42,456 bases of DNA from a bacterium (GTDB lineage Bacteria; Bdellovibrionota_C; UBA2361; SZUA-149; JAQTWB01): the NCBI GenBank assembly GCA_028689495.1, contig JAQTWB010000020.1:1-42456 (forward strand). Reading direction: 5' to 3'. Position numbers and translations under genes: made by a program. The first letter of the stretch is position 1, and each line of letters starts with the position of its first letter. Below the pieces are notes generated by a model. That model worked only from the letters and a program-made list of their open reading frames with translations, was not told the DNA's origin and made no database searches. Below are positions 30,429 to 38,549 of this stretch, piece by piece.

Positions 30429-31186
30429 GTCGAGTGCTGAGCATAGCTGGGAAAGAGTTGCGCGTCGCATTTGTGTCTCCGCTTCTTTATGTTTTTTGTT
30501 CGAGCTTTCTTATTCTCTGTGGAGTTTTCTTCTTTGGTATTGTCGAGGGCTTTCAATCTGTTGTGCAGAGAGCGGCGACCGATCCGGCTATAACTCCCAA
30601 CCTTAATGAGTGGGTGGTTCTGCCGTATCTGCGCACAGTGGAAGTTATTCTGCTGTTTCTTTTGCCGCTTCTGACAATGCGCAGTCTTGCGGAGGAGCGG
30701 TCAAGCGGTGCTTTTGAGCTGCTAATCACCTCTCCGGTGTCAGCACTGGATATCGTTATTGGCAAATACCTGGGCCTTGCCGCCAGTCTCCTTCTTCCGC
30801 TGTCTCTTGCTTTCATGTTTCCTCTCGCTTTGCTGTTTGTTGCTACTCCGGAGCTTTTGCCGATTCTTCTCGGATTTCTCGGTGTTGGTTTGTTTGTTGC
30901 GGCTTATCTCGCTCTTGGACTTGCTTGTTCGGCTTTTACAAGCAGTTCTGCGGTGGCCGGTATTGTGAGTCTTGTTTTATTTCTCTTGCTTTATGTGGCC
31001 GATGCTCCGTCTGGTTATCTCGGAGGTAATGCGGCCGAGGTCCTGCATTATTTGTCTCCGGCGACTCATGGAGAGCGGTTTTATCGCGGGGTGCTGCTTG
31101 GATCAGATTTGCTTTATTATTCGAGTCTGGTGGGGTTGGGGCTGTTTTTATCTGTTCGGGCAATTGAGGGGGAGCGCTGGCGATGA
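30425..31186 (+). CDS. ABC-2-type permease (GldF-like)
   Basis: Membrane protein of 253 residues with six predicted helices, typical of ABC-2 permeases. The periplasmic loop contains ITPNLNEWVVLPYLRTVEV, and the conserved MRSLAEERSSGAFELLITSPVS block (cytoplasmic coupling region) is at about 84-105; both are usual in GldF-like permeases. The ribosome site GGGGGGCGG lies just before ATG 30425. It overlaps the ATPase gene and the GldG-like gene by four bases (ATGA) each, so the three are translated together. Confidence 0.9.
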   Translation: MSRVLSIAGKELRVAFVSPLLYVFCSSFLILCGVFFFGIVEGFQSVVQRAATDPAITPNLNEWVVLPYLRTVEVILLFLLPLLTMRSLAEERSSGAFELLITSPVSALDIVIGKYLGLAASLLLPLSLAFMFPLALLFVATPELLPILLGFLGVGLFVAAYLALGLACSAFTSSSAVAGIVSLVLFLLLYVADAPSGYLGGNAAEVLHYLSPATHGERFYRGVLLGSDLLYYSSLVGLGLFLSVRAIEGERWR

Positions 31187-32766
31187 AGAATTTATTGCGT
31201 AACTCCGGGCCTCTGCTGGCAGTTTTTGCTTTGGTGCAAGTGGTTTTTGGTGTCCTCTCCTGGAAGTTGGTGCGCAGCGGAGTCGATTACGTTGTCATTA
31301 TCCATTTTGTATCGGCGGCGGTTTGTTTGCTGCTCTCACTTTTTTCCGGGGCCTTTTCTCCGCGCGAGTTGCGTCGGCATTCGGGCAATTTTTTCTGGCA
31401 TGTATCCTCGGCAGTTTACAGCCTGCTTTTTGTCGTTGTTCTTGTGTTGGCGAACATGTTCGTCCTGAGGCACGAAGTATTGCGCTATGACGCTACAGAA
31501 GCAAAGGTGTTTTCACTGGCAGAGCAGACTGACAAGCTTGTGTCGGGTCTCAAATATTCGCTTACCGTTCGTGCCTTCGCGATAAACGGCGTTCTGCCAG
31601 GTAGGGCTGCGGAGATTCTTACGCTGCTTTCTGTCCGGTCATCAAAGTTTACCTGGGAACTCTACGATGTAGAGAAGGAGCTGTTGCTTGTTGAAAAGTA
31701 TGGCATTACGGAAGGCAATACACTGCATTTTACTTATGCCGATCCCACGGGAGAAAGGGTCGTCAAGTTAAGTGGTGTGATGGCCGAGCAGCATATCGCG
31801 TCGGCGATTCTCAAGCTTGTTTCTTCTGCGCCTCGAGTTCTCTACTACATTTCGGGATACGGTGAGGGCAATTTGGAGTCGGCCGGTGAAGGTGGTTACT
31901 CCTTTTTGCGTGAGGGGATTGAAGGGGAAAATGTTGCAGTTCGCCGCCTGGTGCTGAGTGATACTCAGGGTATACCTGACGACGCTTCGGCGATTATGTT
32001 GCTCGGTCTGGAAAAACGTTTGTTGCCTGCGGTGCGTCGCAAGATAGAGCGTTATCTCGATAATGGCGGCAGTGCCATATTCATGTTTGAACCTCGTTCC
32101 GAGACTGATGCGTCTGAGCTGCCGAGGAAGTTTGGCATTAACTTCATTTCTTCTGTTGTGGTCGATATGCTCAATGATGCTCAGGCTGGAGTTGCGCTCG
32201 GTGTGCAGCCAGTCGTTTCCCGATATGGCCCGCATGTCATTACAGGCGGTTTTACGGGGACGACCGTTTATAGCACTGTTGCGGCAATAGTTCCCGAGAA
32301 GGACGGGCAACCAGGAAGCACGGAGCGTCATGTTGCTCCGCTTGCTTTTTCCGGAGATCAAAGCTGGGGAGAGACCGATCTTGGCGGGCTTTTTTCTGAG
32401 GAGCCGCAGGCCGCTGAAGGAGAAGGGGATATTAAAGGACCTGTGCCCATTGCCGCGGCTTACGACGCGCCAGTGAAAAAAGGAGAATCCACTGTTTCTC
32501 AGCGGATGGTCGTTTTCGGTGATTCTGATTTTGTTTCCAACGTTAATATCAATCTGCTTTTCAACAAGGATTTTGCCCTGAATGCGATTAACTGGGTTCT
32601 CGGAGATGTTGAAAAAGTTACTTTACGGGCCCGGACGTTTCGGCCTTCCGAAGTTGCCCTCGGTGGGGCGGAAATTCGAGAGATGTTTTTTCTGACATCG
32701 ATTGTTCTACCCGAGCTGCTGTTGCTGACAGGGTTATCGGTCTGGTGGTTAAGAAAGAGACGTTAA
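31183..32766 (+). CDS. GldG-like ABC auxiliary membrane protein
   Basis: A 527-residue protein of the ABC_transp_aux/Gld_G family. Three hydrophobic segments lie in the first 100 residues (about 11-30, 36-55, 73-95). A large extracytoplasmic domain follows (about 100-490), with the characteristic VRAFAINGV strand and the VLYYISGYGEGNLES motif. A final membrane helix (about 500-520) is followed by LRKRR. It overlaps the permease gene by four bases. The family is thought to act as an accessory subunit that passes substrate through the periplasm; this is inferred, not shown. Confidence 0.9.
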   Translation: MKNLLRNSGPLLAVFALVQVVFGVLSWKLVRSGVDYVVIIHFVSAAVCLLLSLFSGAFSPRELRRHSGNFFWHVSSAVYSLLFVVVLVLANMFVLRHEVLRYDATEAKVFSLAEQTDKLVSGLKYSLTVRAFAINGVLPGRAAEILTLLSVRSSKFTWELYDVEKELLLVEKYGITEGNTLHFTYADPTGERVVKLSGVMAEQHIASAILKLVSSAPRVLYYISGYGEGNLESAGEGGYSFLREGIEGENVAVRRLVLSDTQGIPDDASAIMLLGLEKRLLPAVRRKIERYLDNGGSAIFMFEPRSETDASELPRKFGINFISSVVVDMLNDAQAGVALGVQPVVSRYGPHVITGGFTGTTVYSTVAAIVPEKDGQPGSTERHVAPLAFSGDQSWGETDLGGLFSEEPQAAEGEGDIKGPVPIAAAYDAPVKKGESTVSQRMVVFGDSDFVSNVNINLLFNKDFALNAINWVLGDVEKVTLRARTFRPSEVALGGAEIREMFFLTSIVLPELLLLTGLSVWWLRKRR

Positions 32767-32777
32767 GGGGCGGATAG

Positions 32778-34064
32778 ATGAGTTTAAGCAAGTTTATTCT
32801 GTTGTTGTTGCTGGCCGGCGCGCTTTTTTTGGGCGTGTTCTATGGCAATACACCGAAAAACGAACAGGAACTTTCACTTCCGCAGCTTACGGCTGATGAC
32901 TATGAGGAAATTGAGGTAATCCATGCGCAGGGCGGGTTCGCCTTGCGCAGGACTGAAGAGGGATGGGGACTCAAAGAGCCGAAAAATGCGCCGGTTGATG
33001 CTCAGCTTGTGCAGCGTATCCTGATAAATCTGTTTATGCTGCAAGCTGAGCGAATAGTTGGCGAAGGCGATATGGATGACGATGTCAATTTCGGTTTGGC
33101 GCCAGCAGAACTGGATGTTTTGTATCGCGGGGCGGGGAAGAGTGAGCGTCTCTCGCTTGGGTATTATAATCCAGTGACAAAACGGCGCTATGCCCGCTTT
33201 GAGTCTCAGGGCGATATTTTTCTTGTTGAGGAAGGTGTTTATTCTTTGCTGAAGAAGACGAGCAATGATTTGCGTGATCACACCCCGTTTTCTTTGCCGG
33301 CAGAAAAAATTTCTCGCTTGAAGCTTGAGAGCCAGGCGGGAGTCCTTGAGTTTGAGCGGCGCAAGGCTGGTTGTTTTATGCGGCGCAGGGATCGCTGGCT
33401 TCCTTGTGAGGATAGTGTGTTGCTTGGGGTCGTCTCGCAACTTGCCGGACTTGAAGTTAAACAGTTTGTTGATGGTTATTCGACAACGCTTGCCGCGTTT
33501 GGTCTTTTGCCTGCGAAGATCAAACTGACGCTTTCCGTTGAGGGGATTTCCCGCGTTATGAGTTTTGGTCTTGGCGTAGGTGAGCGGGCTGGGCAGGGAG
33601 AAGGTCTTTACGGTAAAAACGATGAAGATATCTGGATATATCAATTGACAGGGCGTATCCCGGCGGAACTGTTAAACGACGGTGTAGATTTTATCAGTCG
33701 GGACATATCAGTTTTGATCGCCAATCTTTCTCTGGTTAAAACTGATGCTGTCTTGTTGCCAGGAATATCGCCGGCATTGACAGTGCTTGATTTGTCCGAG
33801 GGTGGAGAAAACCGTTGTACCTCCGCGCGGCTTCTTGCTGAGCTGGATATTTGTCAAAGTCATTGGCGAGTATACTCCGGTGAACTGGGTGTTGTTAGCG
33901 AGCAAACAAATGATGATGCACCGCTTTGCCTGATGTTTAGCGAGGAAAATAGCAAGCAGCGTTTGTCATTGTTGTTGCGGCGGAGTGATTTGCCAGTATT
34001 GGAATCTGCGATTGATCGATTTAAGAAGAAGCCCGTTGGAGGGGATAAATGTTCTTCAAGTTAA
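32778..34064 (+). CDS. DUF4340 domain protein
   Basis: A 428-residue membrane-anchored protein. One N-terminal helix (FILLLLLAGALFLGVFY, about 5-21) is followed by a periplasmic beta-rich repeat domain. DUF4340 proteins are regularly the fourth gene after GldG-like proteins in Proteobacteria. They have no established biochemical role. The cysteine-containing KAGCFMRRRDRWLPCED is probably a disulfide loop. AGGGG lies about nine bases before ATG 32778. The end overlaps the penicillin-binding protein gene by 16 bases. Confidence 0.88.
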   Translation: MSLSKFILLLLLAGALFLGVFYGNTPKNEQELSLPQLTADDYEEIEVIHAQGGFALRRTEEGWGLKEPKNAPVDAQLVQRILINLFMLQAERIVGEGDMDDDVNFGLAPAELDVLYRGAGKSERLSLGYYNPVTKRRYARFESQGDIFLVEEGVYSLLKKTSNDLRDHTPFSLPAEKISRLKLESQAGVLEFERRKAGCFMRRRDRWLPCEDSVLLGVVSQLAGLEVKQFVDGYSTTLAAFGLLPAKIKLTLSVEGISRVMSFGLGVGERAGQGEGLYGKNDEDIWIYQLTGRIPAELLNDGVDFISRDISVLIANLSLVKTDAVLLPGISPALTVLDLSEGGENRCTSARLLAELDICQSHWRVYSGELGVVSEQTNDDAPLCLMFSEENSKQRLSLLLRRSDLPVLESAIDRFKKKPVGGDKCSSS

Positions 34065-36382
34065 TAAAGTTCATTTTTTTGGTTGGCGGGATACTGGCAC
34101 TGGTGCTGGCGGCAGTTACCGGAGCTGCCGGGTATTTCCTCTATCGCGATCTGACTAGGGATCTGCCGAAGATTGAGTCGATTGCTGATTATACGCCGAA
34201 AGCGGTGACGGAGATTCTTTCGGATGATGGAACCTTGATGGCGGAAGTCTTTGATGAGCGGCGATATCTGGTTGACCTGGAAAAAGTCCCTGTTTTGGTG
34301 CGTAACGCATTTCTTGCAGCTGAAGATGCAAACTTTTACGAACATCCTGGTATTGATTTCGTGAGCATCCTCCGTGCGGTGATTATGAATTTGCGCAAGA
34401 AAGCTTCATCGCAAGGCGCCTCGACGATTACCCAGCAGGTGGTCAAGTCTTTGCTGCTTACACCTGAGAAAACTTATCGCCGTAAAGCACGCGAGGCGAT
34501 CCTTTCTTATCAGCTGGAAAGCGCTCTTTCGAAAGATGAAATACTTGAAATATACCTTAATCAGATTTTTCTTGGCTCCAATGCTTATGGAATCAAAGCG
34601 GCGGCAATGGTTTATTTTCAAAAAGAGCTCGATCAGTTGACTCTACCTGAAGCGGCTTTTCTTGCCGGATTGCCTCAACGCCCTAGTGTTCTGGGAGGTG
34701 AGCGGGGGAAGAAGCTGGCTCTTGCCAGGCAGCATTATGTGCTGGGGCAGATGTTGGCGAACCAGATGATAACTCGAGAGGAATATGAAAAGGCAATGGC
34801 AACAGGGATTCCCTATAATCGTGAATCACTGAAGGTTATTCATAAGGCGCCATATTTTTCTACTCATGCGATGAAGGGCCTTGACGAGATATTGGCGAGG
34901 GTTGCGCCGGGGCTTGATGCGCGAACTCCAGGCGGATTCCGTGTTTTCACAACTGGTAATGTCGCGGCCAATGACATAGCGGAAAAGTCTGTGCGCCGGG
35001 CTCTGGAGGAGCTGGACAAACGTCGGGGCTGGCGTGGGCCGAAGGCAACCCAGGTCAATGAAGAGTTATTCCGCCGTGATTACGTTCAGGATGAGTCTGA
35101 CACGGGGATTATCCCAACATTGGTAACGGGATTTGATTTGAAGTCGGGTGTCGCCGAAGTCATCGTTGGCAGCGAAACGGTGAAGGTTAACCTGGCCGAA
35201 GCAAAATGGGCCAATACTCTGTTGATTGAGGCAAAGAAACCGGGAGAGCGCGACAAGTTTCTGGGTTCAAATTTATTGCGCTCAATTCATGTAGGAGACG
35301 TGATTGAAATCAAGAAGGTTGACGACCGATACCAGCTGTCACAGACTCCGAATGTGCAGGGTGCCTTTGTCTTGATGAATCCGCGCACAGGAGAGCTTAA
35401 AGCTCTTGTTGGTGGTTACAGTTATCGACAGAGTGTCTTTAACCGGGCGACGCAGGCTTTGCGGCAACCTGGTTCTTCATTCAAGCCGTTTATTTATCTG
35501 ACGACACTTGATGATCTCAATTATACAGCTTCGACAATGGTCCCCGATTCTCCTATTCACCTGCGCGCCGGGAACGGCAAGATTTGGAGTCCCAGCAATT
35601 ATGATCACAAGTATCTCGGGCCGATGACGTTGCGCACGGCTTTGCAGCGCTCGCGCAATGTGGTGTCTGTACACCTGATTCGTCGTTTGGGAGTTGATAG
35701 TGTGATTGAGACTGCCCGAAGGTTTGGGTTAACAACGCCGATTCCACGTGAATTGTCGATCGCCTTGGGCACTCCTGAAGTTTATCCTTTGGAGATGGCG
35801 CGGGCCTATGGAGTATTTGCTGCGGAAGGAAAGCTTGTCGGTGAGCAGATAATCAAGCGTATCGAAGATCGTCATGGAAACCTGATTTATGAGCATATGC
35901 CGACAATCAAGCAGGTCGTTTCACCGCAGTCGGCGTTTCTTATGGCTCATCTGATGCAGGGGGTTGTTGAACGTGGGACCGCGCAGCTGATAAAGCAGCT
36001 GGGACACCCCGTGGCCGGAAAGACTGGCACAACCAATGATCAGATGGATGCCTGGTTCAACGGGTACACCCCGGAATGGGTTGGGATTTCCTGGGTCGGG
36101 TTTGACGTAAAGAAAAACATTGGGCGTTTTGAAACCGGCGGTAAGGCAGCGGCTCCGATTTTTCTTTATACGATGCAGGAGTTCCTTAAGGGGCGAGAGC
36201 CAGTGCATTTCGCTCCGCCACCCGGCGTTGTTCCTGTGCCGGTAGATCTGGCGACAGGCCGACCAACGGAAGACGGTTTTATTGAATACTTTCGCGTCGG
36301 GAATGAACCTGGAGGCAGTGTAGAATCGTTGGCACAGGAACAGCAGGTATCGCAGAGCTATCTGACCGGAGATGAGTTTTAA
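34049..36382 (+). CDS. mrcA: Class A penicillin-binding protein (PBP1A)
   Basis: Bifunctional peptidoglycan synthase of 777 residues. One N-terminal membrane helix (6-30) is followed by the GT51 glycosyltransferase domain with catalytic Glu92 in AAEDANFYEHPG and the GASTITQQVVK block. An OB-like insertion (about 330-440) lies between, as in PBP1A. The transpeptidase has S476-S-F-K479 (SxxK), SRN in RSRNVVSV, and KTG 658-660 in GKTGTTN. It ends with the usual linker. ATG 34049 has GGAGGGG seven bases upstream, inside the DUF4340 gene, with a 16-base overlap. Its coupling to the ABC/DUF4340 set suggests that the ABC system acts on the envelope. Confidence 0.95.
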   Translation: MFFKLIKFIFLVGGILALVLAAVTGAAGYFLYRDLTRDLPKIESIADYTPKAVTEILSDDGTLMAEVFDERRYLVDLEKVPVLVRNAFLAAEDANFYEHPGIDFVSILRAVIMNLRKKASSQGASTITQQVVKSLLLTPEKTYRRKAREAILSYQLESALSKDEILEIYLNQIFLGSNAYGIKAAAMVYFQKELDQLTLPEAAFLAGLPQRPSVLGGERGKKLALARQHYVLGQMLANQMITREEYEKAMATGIPYNRESLKVIHKAPYFSTHAMKGLDEILARVAPGLDARTPGGFRVFTTGNVAANDIAEKSVRRALEELDKRRGWRGPKATQVNEELFRRDYVQDESDTGIIPTLVTGFDLKSGVAEVIVGSETVKVNLAEAKWANTLLIEAKKPGERDKFLGSNLLRSIHVGDVIEIKKVDDRYQLSQTPNVQGAFVLMNPRTGELKALVGGYSYRQSVFNRATQALRQPGSSFKPFIYLTTLDDLNYTASTMVPDSPIHLRAGNGKIWSPSNYDHKYLGPMTLRTALQRSRNVVSVHLIRRLGVDSVIETARRFGLTTPIPRELSIALGTPEVYPLEMARAYGVFAAEGKLVGEQIIKRIEDRHGNLIYEHMPTIKQVVSPQSAFLMAHLMQGVVERGTAQLIKQLGHPVAGKTGTTNDQMDAWFNGYTPEWVGISWVGFDVKKNIGRFETGGKAAAPIFLYTMQEFLKGREPVHFAPPPGVVPVPVDLATGRPTEDGFIEYFRVGNEPGGSVESLAQEQQVSQSYLTGDEF

Positions 36383-36711
36383 TAAGTTGTATGGGGCAAA
36401 GAGGAGAGTTGAACTTGTCGCTGCGGGCGCGCCGAACTACAGCTCGGCGCGATAGACAACCGGCGCGGTAGAGATAATCCGTATGACTTTTGCAGCGGAG
36501 CTGGAGCTCCAATGCCCCACTTACGCAGCTCACTAGGTCCTTCTGATTTTCGGCTTTCAACGTGGGTGTAATTTCTAGGTTAAGCCCCTAAAAAAACACA
36601 GAAGATTGATTTTCCTCGCAAAAGCTAAGGTTTGTTTGTTTCTTTGCCGTTAACCTTCAACAGAGAGTTCTTTGACAACCGCTTCATGTGAGTTTTCTGT
36701 AAGGTTAGCTG
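36383..36711. repeat. Intergenic region carrying an inverted copy of the 197-bp repeat family
   Basis: About 36410-36530 is the reverse complement of a degenerate unit of the element at 3.8-4.3 kb. GAGCTGGAGCTC (36498-36509) pairs with GAACTACAGCTC (36434-36445), and flanking GCGGAGC and CAATGCCCCACTT match. Beyond it (36540-36711) is a gene-free A+T-rich stretch that must hold the promoter of the pilin operon. A TTGACA at 36672-36677 has no convincing -10 partner. A short open frame (36279-36560, minus) is built on the repeat and is rejected. Confidence 0.8.
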
Positions 36712-37239
36712 ATGAGTAACTATTCAAGCACATTTGTTGGGCGCATGAAGTGCGCGGGGGAGGTCTATAATAAAGGCTTTACTCTGTATGAAGTGCTGAT
36801 GGTGTTGATTATCACAGCAGTGCTTGGGGCGATCGCGGTGCCGCAATTAGCTGAACTTAATCGTCCGATGTACCGGATGAATGCCCGTAGTGGTGTTATT
36901 CAGGACATGAAACGGGCCCAAGCTGAATCAATTACCAAAGGTTGTCGTGGAATTTTAAAATTCTTTAATGATGGTCGAAATTATTCTTTTGGTTGTGATT
37001 TCCTTCCTTATGATGTGACGGTTCCGCCGTCTGCCGACAATGTTACCTTCTCCCGGGAGTTTCCTGGTCTGATCAAGGCGACAGCCAACAATACAATGAT
37101 TTTTAATTCTCACGGGCAGTCTGTTGATGTTGATGGAATTATTTCCAACGCCCAGGTTGTGCTTTCTGACCAAGGTTACGAATTTTCCAACGGTATACTT
37201 TATGGAACAGGACTTTTTGAATTTGAGGCGGTCGAATGA
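36712..37239 (+). CDS. GspH/FimT-type minor prepilin
   Basis: A 175-residue type IV prepilin. The prepilin peptidase site is NKG|FTLYEVL, cut after Gly22, leaving Phe23 with Glu27 at +5. The helix that follows (LMVLIITAVLGAIAVPQL) is the assembly helix, and the rest is a GspH/FimT globular domain with two cysteines (about 82 and 97). It is first of four overlapping or closely spaced pilin genes. It may be a priming or minor subunit that starts pilus assembly. AAGG lies about eight bases before ATG 36712. Confidence 0.9.
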   Translation: MSNYSSTFVGRMKCAGEVYNKGFTLYEVLMVLIITAVLGAIAVPQLAELNRPMYRMNARSGVIQDMKRAQAESITKGCRGILKFFNDGRNYSFGCDFLPYDVTVPPSADNVTFSREFPGLIKATANNTMIFNSHGQSVDVDGIISNAQVVLSDQGYEFSNGILYGTGLFEFEAVE

Positions 37240-37652
37240 CTAATCAGACACAACAGAAAATGTTGTTCCAGGCAAAAGAATCCGGATTTTCGCTGGTAGA
37301 GGTGATGGCAAGCTTTCTTGTTATAGCTGTGATCAGCATGGCGATCATGAAAAATACCGTGACAGCTCTTAGTTCGGCGAAGCTGGCGGAGGTCAATCAT
37401 GCGGCAAGCAGCCTGGCGATATCAAAAATGGAAGAACTTTCATCTGTGGACACAAGAGTTCTGGATGCTTCTTATAATGGTGTTGAGCTTGCTGTCGCCT
37501 GGCCCGACTTGAACGGAATTACTTTTGAAAGGAGCACAACCGTCACTGTTGCGGCAGATGAATCGCGGAAGGTTGAAGTTATCGTCACCAGTAATTCCGC
37601 CAAGTTGCCGACCAGTGTGATGTTTGACACCACGTTCGTTCCCTGGGAGTAG
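37236..37652 (+). CDS. PilV-type minor prepilin
   Basis: A 138-residue prepilin. The processing site is ESG|FSLVEVM, with Glu22 at +5 and then a hydrophobic helix (ASFLVIAVISMAIM). The remainder is an N-terminal helix plus a small globular domain. The start overlaps the previous gene by four bases (ATGA). The gene order FimT-PilV-PilW-PilX is that of the minor pilin operons that prime type IVa pili in Pseudomonas and relatives. PilY1 and PilE are not seen here. Confidence 0.88.
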   Translation: MTNQTQQKMLFQAKESGFSLVEVMASFLVIAVISMAIMKNTVTALSSAKLAEVNHAASSLAISKMEELSSVDTRVLDASYNGVELAVAWPDLNGITFERSTTVTVAADESRKVEVIVTSNSAKLPTSVMFDTTFVPWE

Positions 37653-37658
37653 CCGAAT

Positions 37659-38519
37659 ATGACTATACATCGCAACGAGAGAGCTTTTACCCTGGTCGAA
37701 CTATTGGTAACGCTGGCAATCGTGGCGGCGATTTTTGGTGGTTTGCTCAAGCAGTATACGAGTTCTGTTCAGACTGCGCGGGATCAGTCGATTCGCATTG
37801 CCGTTCAGGCGCAGGCACAGGCAGTTACTCAGTCAATTATCTCTGACTTGCGCACTTTGGGGAATGGAGTCCCTTATGATCAGGCCAATTTTCAGATTGG
37901 GGAAAATACATTGGTTGATCCCACAGTTACCGAGCCATTGGTCGTTGCGCAGTGCACATCAAGTAAAGTTGCCTTTCGCTTGAATGAAACAGGTGAAGTA
38001 AATCTTCTTCGCAGCGATTTTAATCCTGCAGCGACAACTGAAGTTGAGCTTACGGGAATAGAAGGGCTTGATGCGAATGACCCTATATACATCTCTAACA
38101 GTGTAGTCGGTGGAGATGATGGTTTATATGGGACGATTGAGGAAGTTGATGCAGTTAACAAGGTGGTGACGCTGAATCTTGGATATGATGCCAGTCCCGG
38201 GGCGGTTTTTAATATGGGAAGCATTTTTGAAGAAGTGCCGATTGTCAGCTATGAAACTTCGGCGGAAGGAAATATAGTGCGCGATTCGGGCTATGGACCG
38301 GTAATTATGGCCGAAAACGCCCAGGTGAATTTTGATTACATTTCATGGGATGGCAGTGAACTTGTGTTGCCTCTGACAATCGTTGCTCTAGTTGATTCAC
38401 TGCGCTCGATTCGTGTTACTGTGACTGTGCGCAGCCAGCAGTTGCTTAGCAGTGGAGTTCAGCATCAGGTGACAGTAGAGCAACTGGTAGGATTGAGGAA
38501 TTTGAACCTTTTTTATTAG
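37659..38519 (+). CDS. PilW-type minor prepilin
   Basis: A 286-residue prepilin-like protein. The processing site is ERA|FTLVELL; the usual Gly at -1 is Ala, which still allows cleavage in some pilins. Glu14 is at +5. A helix (TLAIVAAIFGGLL) and a beta-rich C-terminal domain follow, of a length typical of PilW. GGGAG lies about nine bases upstream of ATG 37659, and it starts six bases after the pilV stop. It is the third gene of the pilin operon. Confidence 0.88.
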   Translation: MTIHRNERAFTLVELLVTLAIVAAIFGGLLKQYTSSVQTARDQSIRIAVQAQAQAVTQSIISDLRTLGNGVPYDQANFQIGENTLVDPTVTEPLVVAQCTSSKVAFRLNETGEVNLLRSDFNPAATTEVELTGIEGLDANDPIYISNSVVGGDDGLYGTIEEVDAVNKVVTLNLGYDASPGAVFNMGSIFEEVPIVSYETSAEGNIVRDSGYGPVIMAENAQVNFDYISWDGSELVLPLTIVALVDSLRSIRVTVTVRSQQLLSSGVQHQVTVEQLVGLRNLNLFY

Positions 38520-38549
38520 ACTAGAATTTATGAGCGCAGGAGACCGGCG

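Noticed and set aside
36279-36560. A 93-codon minus-strand reading frame after the PBP gene
   Set aside because: It overlaps the PBP end and the inverted repeat copy, whose translation (ELQLRCKS) matches the spurious peptides of the other copies.
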